64,000 nucleotides of DNA from contig PHDD01000011.1 of NCBI GenBank assembly GCA_002840905.1, positions 1-64,000 on the forward strand, in the 5' to 3' direction. A program made the translations under genes and the position numbers. Origin of the DNA: Bacteroidetes bacterium HGW-Bacteroidetes-4. GTDB lineage: Bacteria; Bacteroidota; Bacteroidia; Bacteroidales; SZUA-534. The notes beneath the pieces are model-generated. The model saw only the letters and a program-made list of their open reading frames with translations. It did not search any database and was not told the origin of the DNA. This document shows, piece after piece, positions 32,293-41,209 of the stretch; positions within the stretch are counted from its first letter, which is position 1, and every line of letters starts with the position of its first letter.

Positions 32293-35200
32293 CTATTTTT
32301 GGAACAAATCCATAAATCGTTTCAACCAATCGTAGTATAGCGCCACATAGGCTCCAATAGTCATAACCCAAACCATCCACATATTAAACCAAAAAGTGTC
32401 GATATTGCGTCCGGCAAAATGTTTAACCGGCGAATAAAACTGTGCCCTAAAGTCAAATGGGTTATCAATCCACGGCATTTCATAAATGGGATCGGTTTGC
32501 TGAATTAAACGATCTTTGTATGCAATAATTTTATTCTTCTCATAAATTTTCCGGACAATGTCAGTAACTGCTTCGTTATGGTAGGCCTGACGCTTAGCAA
32601 TATAATAGCCGGGATGTTTACTGTCGAGGTAGTTTATAATCCGTTCTTTTCGATCGTTGGCATTGGTAAACGATTGGTTATAAAACTGCTCTAATTCATT
32701 CAGGTATTCTGAAGTAGCCAAACCCACTTCGTTGTTAAATTTCTCGAGAGTTAGGTAATCGACGTATTCAAATGGCACCTCAGGAACCCTGGCTGTTTCT
32801 TTGTAAATCTCGTTTTTAAGCAAGGCCAAGCGCTCCGATACTTCTTCCTTTATGGAATCGTTATTGGTGTTATAAGCCGATAAACAATAATCAATCCGGT
32901 CTTTTAATTCGGGAATGTAATAAACATTTTTAAAGTCCGCCATATAAGCCTGGCGTTCAATTTCGTAGAAATCTTTCTGGAATTTATTGTCTTTGTACTG
33001 ACGTACCATCAATCCCTCATAAACCCAGCGGGTGGCCATCAGTTCACAAACCGGAGGAACTCCTTCAACACTACCAATGGCCCGGTTTAATTTGTCGAAA
33101 CTAAACATGGCACCACCCAATGCCATTTGAGGAATCATAACCAGCGGAATCATTATATAGATGGTTACTGCTGAATTGAAAGCGGATGAAAGATTAAGTC
33201 CCAATAAATTGGAAAAAGTGGCGATAGTAAACAAGGCCCACCAATATTCAAACCAAAGTCCCCGTATGTCGAGAATCAGGTTACCTACCAAAACATACAA
33301 CAAGGCCTGTATGGCAGACAGAATAAATAATATAGTAATTTTCGAAATCAGATAACTCGATCGGCTAAGATTAAGAAAAGATTCCCTTTTCAGAATTTTG
33401 CGGTCTTTAAAAATCTCTTCGCCCGAAACCATTAAACCCAGAAACATGGCCACAATCATGCTCATAAAAATATAAACTGCGATGTTTTCGTTTTCGCGGA
33501 AAATATAAATTTTAGAGTTTGGATCGGCAATGTAGCGGATAAGAAAACTTAAAATAAAGCCAAGTAAAGGAGCTTCAAGAATATTCAACAAAATGTATTG
33601 CCGGTTGCTGATTTTTGCCAGCGAATCGCGTTTAAAATAAATGCCCATTTGCCTGAACCAACTGGGAATATTTAACGATTTTGGGGGTTCTTCCTGAATA
33701 TCGGGGTGTTTTTCAAGTACGTGGTTTACCTTATACTTTTCTTCCCATTCGGTTGGATTAACTTTCCGCTTGTTGGTGTAGCGCCCAAATTCATCAACTA
33801 CCTGGGCGTCGATAATATTAAATATAAGTTCCGGATTCACATTACCACAGGTTGGGCATTCGCCCACTTCGCTGTTAATCTGTGCATCGAGTTTTTTAAA
33901 GTAAGTTACGGCCTCAACCGGATTACCATAATAAATCTGATACCCGCCGGTATCGAGAATTATCATTTTGTCGAACATTTTATAAATTTCCGACGAGGGC
34001 TGATGAATTACCACAAAAATGAGTTTTCCTTTCATCGAAAGCTCCCGCAACAAGTCCATTACGTTCTCTGAGTCGCGTGACGATAAACCGGAAGTAGGTT
34101 CATCAACAAAAAGAATGGGCGGTTCGCGGATAAGTTCTAAGGCAATATTAAGCCGTTTTCGCTGGCCTCCGCTGATGGTTTTATTAAGCGGTGAGCCCAC
34201 TCTGAGGTCTTTTCGGTCGATAAGCCCCAAGCTGGTAAGCGTGTTTTCAACGCGAGCGTGTAATTCTTCATCCGACATGTCTTTAAAGCACAGGCGTGCA
34301 TTAAAAAAAAGGTTCTGAAACACGGTAAGCTCTTCAATCAAAAGGTCGTCTTGAGGAATATATCCAATAACGCCTTCCATTTTTTCGTTTTCGGTGTGCA
34401 GATTAATACCATTTATTAAAACCTCACCTTGCGACGGGGCCTCAATTCCGGTAAGTACGTTCAACAAAGTTGTTTTTCCGGCACCACTGGCCCCCATTAT
34501 TCCAACCAGGCGACCTTGCTCTTCAGAAAGGTTAATGTCGCGCAAGCCAATAGAACCATTTTTAAACCGGTATTCTACATTGGTTACGTTGTACGAAACG
34601 CGCGAAGAGGTTGCATCGGCCATGTATTTTGATGCCACATCGCTGTAATAAACCGGTTTTCCTTTGGGAAAGCGGATGCTACTGCCGTTGGCAAAAAGAT
34701 AAATCCGGTTTGAGCGAACCGGAAGCCCGTTTAACAGCACATCTTGTTTTCCTGTGTAGCGTAAAAAGTAAAGTTCAACACTTTTTATGTGCAGAATAAT
34801 GAGTTCTTTGTCGAGTTCTGCGCTTTGAATGTGCTTGGCAAATTCAAAAGAGGGCTTTTTATCATTAATTATTAAAACGCTGTTAATATCGAGTTCTTTG
34901 TTGCCATCGTTAACAACAAAAGTCTCGGTACTTTTAAATTCTTCGGGAGAGATGTTAAAAACCTCGGCAACGGTATTGATTATGGCCATCCGCTGTTCGG
35001 AAAATTTTTTGTCGGCTGCAACCAGTTCAAACAAACGAACCAGTACTACCACTTTTTGTTCCTGGGTAAGTGTTTTATTAATTTTTTTACAGATACCCAG
35101 AATCCTTACCGAATCTTTAACGGAAGTAAGTTGAATTTTTTCGTCTTCTTTTTTTTCTTTATTCTCTTCTCTGCTAACAATATCGGCATGTTTATAAAAC

Positions 35201-35349
35201 AAGGTCAGGTATTCTTCAACAAAGTCGGAACTTAATTGAGAAGTCAAAAAACTTTCAACAAAATCAATTTCATTGTCTTCAACGCCACCATCCTGCTTTG
35301 CAATAATTGCAAAAAGCTGCATCAGGGCTTTTAAGATCTCTTCACTCAT
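32293..35349 (-). CDS. TerB-like/FHA-like/ABCG-type ABC transporter fusion
   Basis: A 1018-residue fusion. Residues about 1-140 are a helical TerB-like domain; 150-240 form a beta-rich FHA-like part ('VLLNGLPVRSNRIYLFANGSSIRF'-type strands, split here for length); 255-480 an ABC ATPase with Walker A GASGAGKTT (286-294), signature SGGQRKRL (393-400) and Walker B 'ILFVDEPTSGL' (412-422); a CPTC pair at 498-501; then an ABC2-type membrane domain (several helices between about 595 and 780, and one near the C terminus). ATPase before membrane part is the ABCG (White) order. A large soluble insert (about 790-970) separates the last helix. The FHA-like part suggests phospho-dependent control by the kinase/phosphatase genes just upstream. 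Substrate unknown. Confidence 0.88.
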   Translation of the reverse strand: MSEEILKALMQLFAIIAKQDGGVEDNEIDFVESFLTSQLSSDFVEEYLTLFYKHADIVSREENKEKKEDEKIQLTSVKDSVRILGICKKINKTLTQEQKVVVLVRLFELVAADKKFSEQRMAIINTVAEVFNISPEEFKSTETFVVNDGNKELDINSVLIINDKKPSFEFAKHIQSAELDKELIILHIKSVELYFLRYTGKQDVLLNGLPVRSNRIYLFANGSSIRFPKGKPVYYSDVASKYMADATSSRVSYNVTNVEYRFKNGSIGLRDINLSEEQGRLVGIMGASGAGKTTLLNVLTGIEAPSQGEVLINGINLHTENEKMEGVIGYIPQDDLLIEELTVFQNLFFNARLCFKDMSDEELHARVENTLTSLGLIDRKDLRVGSPLNKTISGGQRKRLNIALELIREPPILFVDEPTSGLSSRDSENVMDLLRELSMKGKLIFVVIHQPSSEIYKMFDKMIILDTGGYQIYYGNPVEAVTYFKKLDAQINSEVGECPTCGNVNPELIFNIIDAQVVDEFGRYTNKRKVNPTEWEEKYKVNHVLEKHPDIQEEPPKSLNIPSWFRQMGIYFKRDSLAKISNRQYILLNILEAPLLGFILSFLIRYIADPNSKIYIFRENENIAVYIFMSMIVAMFLGLMVSGEEIFKDRKILKRESFLNLSRSSYLISKITILFILSAIQALLYVLVGNLILDIRGLWFEYWWALFTIATFSNLLGLNLSSAFNSAVTIYIMIPLVMIPQMALGGAMFSFDKLNRAIGSVEGVPPVCELMATRWVYEGLMVRQYKDNKFQKDFYEIERQAYMADFKNVYYIPELKDRIDYCLSAYNTNNDSIKEEVSERLALLKNEIYKETARVPEVPFEYVDYLTLEKFNNEVGLATSEYLNELEQFYNQSFTNANDRKERIINYLDSKHPGYYIAKRQAYHNEAVTDIVRKIYEKNKIIAYKDRLIQQTDPIYEMPWIDNPFDFRAQFYSPVKHFAGRNIDTFWFNMWMVWVMTIGAYVALYYDWLKRFMDLFQK

Positions 35350-35386
35350 CCTTGAGGATTAAATTTTTAATTAGCGGATTAAATAA

Positions 35387-35770
35387 TTAATCCATAGAAT
35401 AGCTTATTTGTTCAAATGGAACTTCAACGATATCAGCATATTCCTCGCCGGCTTCCTCCATATCTTCGTCATCTTCGGGGAAATGCCAACGCACCAATAC
35501 CTCTTTTCCGCCTTCATACATTTCTTCCAGCTTGAGTAAAATATCTAAAAGCATTTTTGAAGAGGCTGTGTTGAAATAAACCAATTTAAAATTAAACACG
35601 GTTTTACCGGTGGCTTCTTCGGAATATTTGTCTAACCAATCAAGTATGGGTTCGTAAAAAGCAGCCACATCTTCGGGCAATGAGCGACCCGAAATCTCAA
35701 AAATTTCATTCGCTACATCCAGTGTAACACTGGGAGTATCATCGGTTCCAACTATTTTTATCACTTCCAT
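35387..35770 (-). CDS. SiaC-like regulatory phosphoprotein (DUF1987)
   Basis: A 127-residue protein of the SiaC/DUF1987 family. In Pseudomonas aeruginosa, SiaC is phosphorylated by SiaB and dephosphorylated by SiaA, and in the unphosphorylated state activates the diguanylate cyclase SiaD. The start 'GTDDTPSVTLDVANEIFEISGRSLPED' region and 'LVYFNTASSKMLLDIL' are typical. The predicted phosphosite, Thr68 in NTASS, has the same number as the site reported for P. aeruginosa SiaC, as I recall. No GGDEF gene is nearby, so the downstream target must differ; the ABC fusion gene follows after 37 bases. The upstream SiaB-like gene ends 12 bases before. Confidence 0.88.
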   Translation of the reverse strand: MEVIKIVGTDDTPSVTLDVANEIFEISGRSLPEDVAAFYEPILDWLDKYSEEATGKTVFNFKLVYFNTASSKMLLDILLKLEEMYEGGKEVLVRWHFPEDDEDMEEAGEEYADIVEVPFEQISYSMD

Positions 35771-35782
35771 AGTTCATTGTTA

Positions 35783-36367
35783 TTAATTATTATATCTAGA
35801 AATTACACTTGTAAGCACAAAAAAAGAAAACTCTTCGTTAATAGGCAAAAAACTGTAATAAAGTTTATTTCCGGTTTTTTTTGCAATGTCGATAAAACCC
35901 AGTCCGGCTCCACCTTTACTCGATAAACGCCCCTCTTTAATTTGTTGTTTATAGAGTTGTTTCAGGCCTTCTTTGTCAAGGCTGTTAATTTTATCAATCA
36001 TTTCAGTCATATCGGGGATATGCGATTTGCTTAAAATATTCCCCGTAGTAATGGTATATTCCTCATCATTTTTACAAAGCATAAAGGTTCCCCGACCTTC
36101 TTTTCGGCCACCATCACAGTCAATACACTCGGCATGTTTGCCGACATTTTGCAGGCATTCAACCATAACATGGAATACCTTTTTCTGAGTTGATTGCGAT
36201 TCCTCGTCAACCTCCATATTATTCTCCGTCAACGACGTAAATGCTTTTGTTATCTGGTGTGTTATTTCGCCTTCATAAACCAATTGCACTTTGTGCTCTT
36301 TCATCGACTTATAAAAGCCATAAACAAACTCCAGGAAAATTTTTAATTCGGCACCGTTCCCGTCCAT
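35783..36367 (-). CDS. SiaB-like serine/threonine kinase (HATPase fold)
   Basis: A 194-residue kinase of the SiaB/DUF6272 group, a GHKL-type anti-sigma-kinase relative. The ATP site shows the N box 'VECLQNVGKHAE' (Asn74) and a G box 'GGAGLGFIDIAKK' (about 152-164). Its expected role is to phosphorylate the SiaC-like protein encoded 12 bases downstream, opposing the SpoIIE phosphatase encoded 18 bases upstream. An insert with CIDCDGG (about 81-87) contains two cysteines of unknown significance. The gene order phosphatase-kinase-phosphoprotein is the same as siaA-siaB-siaC. Confidence 0.87.
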   Translation of the reverse strand: MDGNGAELKIFLEFVYGFYKSMKEHKVQLVYEGEITHQITKAFTSLTENNMEVDEESQSTQKKVFHVMVECLQNVGKHAECIDCDGGRKEGRGTFMLCKNDEEYTITTGNILSKSHIPDMTEMIDKINSLDKEGLKQLYKQQIKEGRLSSKGGAGLGFIDIAKKTGNKLYYSFLPINEEFSFFVLTSVISRYNN

Positions 36368-36385
36368 AATTGCCTGTTTTTTATA

Positions 36386-39010
36386 TTAAAATTCAATTCC
36401 TATTAACAACACATCATCAATTTGCTTGTTCTCGCCTTTCCATGCTTCAAAATCGGATGCAAAATACGAATTAAAAAAGCCAATTTCCTGATCGGCATGC
36501 TCAGTAATTGCTTCCCGTATTCGGATGGCTTGGTATTTTCGTCTGTCAGGCCCGCCAACCTGGTCGGGTAATCCGTCGGAAAAGAAAAATACTTTATCGC
36601 CAATTTCCAAATTTATTACATGATTTTCAAATTCTTTTTCCGGTTTTTTCCCTAAGGGGATGCCTCCAATTGCTTTTCGGTTGCCTTTAAACTCTTGTAA
36701 TGCTCCGTTTCGCAACAAATAAAGTGGTCTGTGGGCACCTGCATATTGTAACAAATTAGTTGTCAAATTGATTTTACAAAGTGCAATATCCATTCCATCG
36801 CGTGCATCAGTGTCAATTCTGTCCTGTTTCAGGGTTTTTCGCACGCCATCGTGCAACTTGTCGAGGATTTGACCTGCATTGATGTCATCGTAGTGATCGA
36901 CCACGTTGTTTAGTATAAAGTAGCCGATAAACGAAAGCAACGCTCCCGGAACTCCGTGGCCGGTACAATCGACAGCGGCAATAAAAATGTCATCGCCTTT
37001 TTTAAAGAACCAGGGAAAATCGCCACTAACTACATCGCGTGGTTTATAAAACAAAAACGATTTGGGCAAAAATTCCTGAATGTATTTATTGTTTGGAAGT
37101 ATTGAAGTCTGGATACGCTGAGCGTAATTTATACTTTCTTCAACCGCCCGGTTCTTTTCTTTAATTTCTTGCTCAATTTTCTTTTGTTCGGTAATGTCGT
37201 GAGCTACAAATAAAATGGTTTCAAGTTCTTTGTCATCGCTGAATTCAGGAATTGCATTTACCCGCATAATACGATCGCCAAAATTGGTCGGGAAAGTATT
37301 TTCAGTATTGGTTTTTTGCCGCGACGATTTTACTTTTTGAATGGCCTCAGTAAAAAACGATTTAATTTGCTTGTTGAAATTAACATCGCTTAAGTTGCGT
37401 TTAATGATGTCGTTATTATCGACACCGGTAAATATTTTTACTATTGGGTTGGCATAAAAGAACTGGCCGGTTGGGCTCAGACGAAGAATCATATCGGGTG
37501 AGTTCTCGGAGAGCGATTGCATTTTACTTTTCATCCGTTCTTCTTTTTCGGCCCGCTTACGCTCGGTGATATCCTGCGAATTGATAATTATTCCTTCAAT
37601 CGCCGGATCGTCAATCAGGTTACGCCCGGTAGATTCAATAAAAATCTTTTGCCCGTCTTTACGCATGTAAGTGTACTGAATTGACCGCGATTCACCGGGA
37701 TTCTCGACCAGACTGACAAACAAATCGGTAAATTCTTTTACTCCTTTTGCTGTCAGGCGATCCATGTCTTTGCCTTCCATCATTTCTTCAACGGTATAGC
37801 CATAAATACTGTTCACCGAAGGGCTGATGTATTTTAATTTCATGTCTTCGTCGTAAATGGAAATAATTTCCGACGCATTTTCAAGTAAGGAATGCAGGCG
37901 CTTTTGAGCGTTTTCTACCTCACCAATTTGTGTTTCAAGATTTGCATTGGTTTTTTCAAGTTCTTCGTGAGTAGCCCGCATTTCTTCGGCATTTTGACGC
38001 AATTCTTCTTCGTTTTCCTGAAGTTCGTTGGTCATTTCCTGAGCATCTTTCAGCAGTTTTTCGGTACGGGCATTGACTTTCAGGTTAAAAATGGTACGGG
38101 CAATAATATCGCTTAATTCTTCTAAAAACCGGATCGAAAGTTCATCAATATCTTTATCGATTGAGGCAAATTCCATCACGCCCTGAAGTTTGTCGTCGGT
38201 AATAAGCGGAACCAGTAAAAGTGAGGTGGGTTTTTTGTCACCTAAAATACCGGACGAAATGGTTACGTATTCTTCGGGTATCTCGCGGCGGAAAATAGTT
38301 GCCATTTCAAATGCACATTGGCCAACAAGTCCTTGTCCAACTAAAAATTCCTGATTGAGAAACTTTTGTCGGTTATAGGCAAAAGTAGCGGTATTCACCA
38401 GTTTGTTTTCTTCTTCAACAAAAAGATAAAAAGCTCCCTGAAGTACGTTTATGTACTTAATGAGCTCAACCAGTGTTTTATACGACAGTTCTTCCAGGTC
38501 GTTATGCATGCGAAGAATGTCTGAAACCAGATCTTTTCCTTTGGCTATCCAATTTTGCTGACGTTCGTTCTCGTTGGTGCGTGCTAAATTCTCACGCATA
38601 ATCATCAGTGAATGGCCTAAGATGTCATTTTCATCAATGGTGTCTTCGTATGCGGTAAGATCACCCTCACCAATTTTTTTGGCCAGGCGGGCATTTCGGT
38701 TAATTATGGTATCTTTTTCTTCAATAACCCTGTTTAATCCTGAGGTTGTTTCCCGGTAATTCAAGGTGAGAATATAACCTAAAGCACCTAAAATTAATGG
38801 GGCAAAATCGACAACAAAATAAACAGGTGAATTGAGGTGCATTTGCCACAACCCGTAAAAGGAAACCTCAAAGTTGGTTGCTAAAAAACCAATAATCCAA
38901 GTAAATACGGGAAACATAAACCCAAGAATTAGGAATCCGGGAGTATAGGTAACCTTGTCTCTAAACCTGAATACGAGTAACTCTGCTATTTTTTGTAATA
39001 TATAGGTCAT
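36386..39010 (-). CDS. SiaA-like membrane SpoIIE phosphatase with HAMP, GAF and PAS domains
   Basis: An 874-residue sensor phosphatase. Two transmembrane segments (about 25-45 and 62-84) lead into a HAMP-like linker (about 88-145), a GAF domain (about 165-320), an acidic coiled coil (about 325-368), two PAS domains (about 370-490 and 500-620) and a SpoIIE/PP2C phosphatase (about 655-874). Phosphatase motifs: 'DVVSGDFPWFF', 'VDCTGHGVPGALLS', 'FFSDGLPDQVGG' and 'QIDDVLLIGI'; the metal-binding aspartates are kept. Its expected substrate is the phosphorylated SiaC-like protein. SiaA itself has HAMP plus PP2C, so the GAF and PAS parts are additions. The SiaB-like gene follows after 18 bases. Confidence 0.9.
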   Translation of the reverse strand: MTYILQKIAELLVFRFRDKVTYTPGFLILGFMFPVFTWIIGFLATNFEVSFYGLWQMHLNSPVYFVVDFAPLILGALGYILTLNYRETTSGLNRVIEEKDTIINRNARLAKKIGEGDLTAYEDTIDENDILGHSLMIMRENLARTNENERQQNWIAKGKDLVSDILRMHNDLEELSYKTLVELIKYINVLQGAFYLFVEEENKLVNTATFAYNRQKFLNQEFLVGQGLVGQCAFEMATIFRREIPEEYVTISSGILGDKKPTSLLLVPLITDDKLQGVMEFASIDKDIDELSIRFLEELSDIIARTIFNLKVNARTEKLLKDAQEMTNELQENEEELRQNAEEMRATHEELEKTNANLETQIGEVENAQKRLHSLLENASEIISIYDEDMKLKYISPSVNSIYGYTVEEMMEGKDMDRLTAKGVKEFTDLFVSLVENPGESRSIQYTYMRKDGQKIFIESTGRNLIDDPAIEGIIINSQDITERKRAEKEERMKSKMQSLSENSPDMILRLSPTGQFFYANPIVKIFTGVDNNDIIKRNLSDVNFNKQIKSFFTEAIQKVKSSRQKTNTENTFPTNFGDRIMRVNAIPEFSDDKELETILFVAHDITEQKKIEQEIKEKNRAVEESINYAQRIQTSILPNNKYIQEFLPKSFLFYKPRDVVSGDFPWFFKKGDDIFIAAVDCTGHGVPGALLSFIGYFILNNVVDHYDDINAGQILDKLHDGVRKTLKQDRIDTDARDGMDIALCKINLTTNLLQYAGAHRPLYLLRNGALQEFKGNRKAIGGIPLGKKPEKEFENHVINLEIGDKVFFFSDGLPDQVGGPDRRKYQAIRIREAITEHADQEIGFFNSYFASDFEAWKGENKQIDDVLLIGIEF

Positions 39011-39027
39011 TTATACTAAATTTCAAG

Positions 39028-39795
39028 TTATACTAACTTTTTTGCCTTGCTTCCAAAGAATTTGGATAAATCGTTAACCCGGTTCGATAATCCCCGCTCA
39101 ATCGATTTAAACGTTGCCAGTTCAACCACCCCAATTACTTTATTGGCATCAATTACCGGAATTATGGCCAGATAACTGGGTTTATGGCTTCCAAGACCTG
39201 AAACTACTTTAACATACCCTGCCGGCAACTCATCAATAAACATGGCTTTTTTATCTTTTACTACCTGACCAATTAATCCGTCGCCTTCTTCAAACTCGGG
39301 AGGCATTTTATCGGAATAATAGGCATAGCTGGCAATGGACGCATATTTTTTTGTAGCATCGTTTAACAAATAAACCATTCCTACTACAATCTCAATTTGT
39401 TTGCTGATACCAACCAATAAACGTTCGCCAAAGGTGGCCAGGTCGTTGAATTGCCCCATTTCTTCCTCAAGGCGGGTTAAATTAAATGAGAGTTCGTCAG
39501 CTTCGCGTGCTTTTTCTTCCACTTCTTTCTCCAGTTCTTCAATATCGTCTCCACTTGCCACACGCCGCCGTTCTTCATTTTCGAGGTAATGATTAATGGC
39601 TCTTAATCCACCAAGTCCCAGGTTTAAAATTAATGGTATTTGAACCAGGAACATACCCAGCAGAATAATGGCTGCTCCATTACCTTTAAAGGCCGACGAT
39701 GAGGCTAAAACCAACAATACAGCAAGTATACTGGCTATGAGCAATAAGACAAAGTTTCTGATGACCCGTTTTTTGTATTTTAGTATCTCGTCCAT
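39028..39795 (-). CDS. Membrane-anchored GAF-domain protein
   Basis: A 255-residue protein with two N-terminal transmembrane helices (about 11-33 and 40-62), a strongly charged coiled coil (about 70-115, 'EELEKEVEEKAREADELSFN') and a C-terminal GAF domain (about 120-250). It has no output domain. The GAF part resembles that of the neighbouring phosphatase: 'GDGLIGQVV...ELPAGYVKVVSGLGSHKPS' here against 'GQGLVGQCA...EIPEEYVTISSGILGDKKPT' there. One GAF domain was probably copied from the other, and the two proteins could form a membrane complex through their coiled coils. It lies 17 bases upstream of the phosphatase gene. Confidence 0.82.
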   Translation of the reverse strand: MDEILKYKKRVIRNFVLLLIASILAVLLVLASSSAFKGNGAAIILLGMFLVQIPLILNLGLGGLRAINHYLENEERRRVASGDDIEELEKEVEEKAREADELSFNLTRLEEEMGQFNDLATFGERLLVGISKQIEIVVGMVYLLNDATKKYASIASYAYYSDKMPPEFEEGDGLIGQVVKDKKAMFIDELPAGYVKVVSGLGSHKPSYLAIIPVIDANKVIGVVELATFKSIERGLSNRVNDLSKFFGSKAKKLV

Positions 39796-39801
39796 AGGTT
39801 C

Positions 39802-40362
39802 TTATGCTAAACTTAACAGAAAATTAATAATTTTATTCGTACTAAAAACATGATCAACATTGGTAGCATTCATCGATGCCAAAGTCATGGTCGGAACCTG
39901 GCATTCGTTGGGATCCTGCACAATGGTTAATCCCCCGTTATCTTTAACGCTTTTCAATCCCAGTGCCCCATCTTTATTGGCCCCGCTCAGAATTATTCCC
40001 ACCAGTTTCCGCTTGTAATTATACGAAGCTGAAAAGAACGACAAGTCGATAGACGGCCTGCTGTGATTTACCGCATCTTCGGTTGAAAGTGAAAAACGAT
40101 TCCCCAATTCAACGTACAGATGATAATTTGCCGGAGCCAGATAAATTTTACCTGATTTTATAGGCTCTTTGTCGTTGGGCTCAACAATGGGCATTTGTGC
40201 TTTTATTGAAAGCGCTTCAACAAAACCTGAACGGACATGCTTTAAACGATGCAAACAAAGAATTACAGGCAAAGGGTAATTGGCGGGTAATGACGAAACA
40301 ATTTTTGTCACTACCTGAAAGCTACCCGCTGAACCTCCTATTATTACTGCCTTATAATCCAT
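39802..40362 (-). CDS. CheB-type methylesterase without receiver domain
   Basis: A 186-residue protein that is only the catalytic domain of CheB, which demethylates or deamidates glutamates of chemoreceptors. The triad is kept: Ser11 in 'IGGSAGS', His38 in 'LCLHRLKH' and Asp131 in 'LSGANKDGALG', with spacing close to that of E. coli CheB (164, 190, 286). The usual N-terminal receiver is absent, so CheA-type phosphorylation cannot control it directly. No CheA, CheW or receptor gene is in the window; substrates are unknown. It lies 2 bases after the degenerate CheR gene and 6 before the GAF gene. Confidence 0.88.
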   Translation of the reverse strand: MDYKAVIIGGSAGSFQVVTKIVSSLPANYPLPVILCLHRLKHVRSGFVEALSIKAQMPIVEPNDKEPIKSGKIYLAPANYHLYVELGNRFSLSTEDAVNHSRPSIDLSFFSASYNYKRKLVGIILSGANKDGALGLKSVKDNGGLTIVQDPNECQVPTMTLASMNATNVDHVFSTNKIINFLLSLA

Positions 40363-40364
40363 AA

Positions 40365-41192
40365 TTAATCGACTCTTTTCCTATAAATACGCTCATCCTG
40401 ATTAACTAACTGCATTTTTTTTCCCACCTCAGAATACTCAAGACTCTCCATGTTACCAAGAATCAGGTGTCCACCTACGGTTAAGTTACTCATCAGTTTA
40501 CGGGTGACTTTTTCGTACAACGGTAAATTGTACTGAATCATCATATTCCGAAAGATAATCATCCGGTACGATTTATTGCTCTCAACCTGAGAAATATTTA
40601 ACGTATCAAATTCAACTCCTGTTAATAACGATGTATCTAATACAGCTTTATTATCGACAATTTTATAATAACTTGAAAACTCAAACTTGCCCGACAAGCG
40701 GGTATAATTGGCCTCGCCAATTTCCATCTTTTTTAAATCGTATAAACCGCCGGCTTTAATTTTTGCTATACGATTTTTTGACGGACACGAAACCAATATT
40801 TTAATGGAATTGCTTAAACCCAATTCCGACAATACTACCATTAATGAAAAAATTTCTTCACCCGATGATTCTCCGGCAAGCCAGATTTTAGCTCCGGTTG
40901 AATGACTTAGTTCGGGCAAATATTTTTCTTTCATCTCACGCCAAAACGAAGGATCACGGAACAATTCGGTGTTTTCAATCATAAGTTGTTCAAGCAACTC
41001 CTCATAGTCAATATTATTCCGCTTTACCTGATTTACAAATTCATCGACAAGCACTATGTTAAAGTACGACAAAATATACAAAAAACGGTGGCGCAATGTG
41101 GTCAGGTTATAGTCGCTCAGATCGAGGCCATAACTCTCTTGAATGGCTGCAATCATTTTTTTTGTATCAACTATACCTAAACTATCTATCAT
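40365..41192 (-). CDS. Degenerate CheR-like protein
   Basis: A 275-residue protein with the CheR layout: an N-terminal helical domain, 'NTELFRDPSFW' (about 74-84, very like the neighbour's TTELFRDP) and a Rossmann-like part. The SAM-binding residues have changed: the GCSSGQE loop reads LAGESSGEE (105-113), the acidic SAM-ribose residue of 'DIN' is replaced by SCPSKN (135-140), and the 'FCRNVIIYF' block reads 'FRNMMIQYN'. It is probably unable to methylate and may bind CheR substrates or partners instead. It lies 17 bases after the intact cheR gene, from which it may have been duplicated. The reading frame is intact, so it is not a pseudogene. Confidence 0.82.
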   Translation of the reverse strand: MIDSLGIVDTKKMIAAIQESYGLDLSDYNLTTLRHRFLYILSYFNIVLVDEFVNQVKRNNIDYEELLEQLMIENTELFRDPSFWREMKEKYLPELSHSTGAKIWLAGESSGEEIFSLMVVLSELGLSNSIKILVSCPSKNRIAKIKAGGLYDLKKMEIGEANYTRLSGKFEFSSYYKIVDNKAVLDTSLLTGVEFDTLNISQVESNKSYRMIIFRNMMIQYNLPLYEKVTRKLMSNLTVGGHLILGNMESLEYSEVGKKMQLVNQDERIYRKRVD

Positions 41193-41209
41193 AAAGCTAA
41201 GCTAAAGGG

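Noticed and set aside
33706-34318. Plus-strand frames of about 100-120 codons opposite the ABC fusion gene
   Set aside because: They are antisense to a well-supported 1018-residue gene and show no protein-like motifs.
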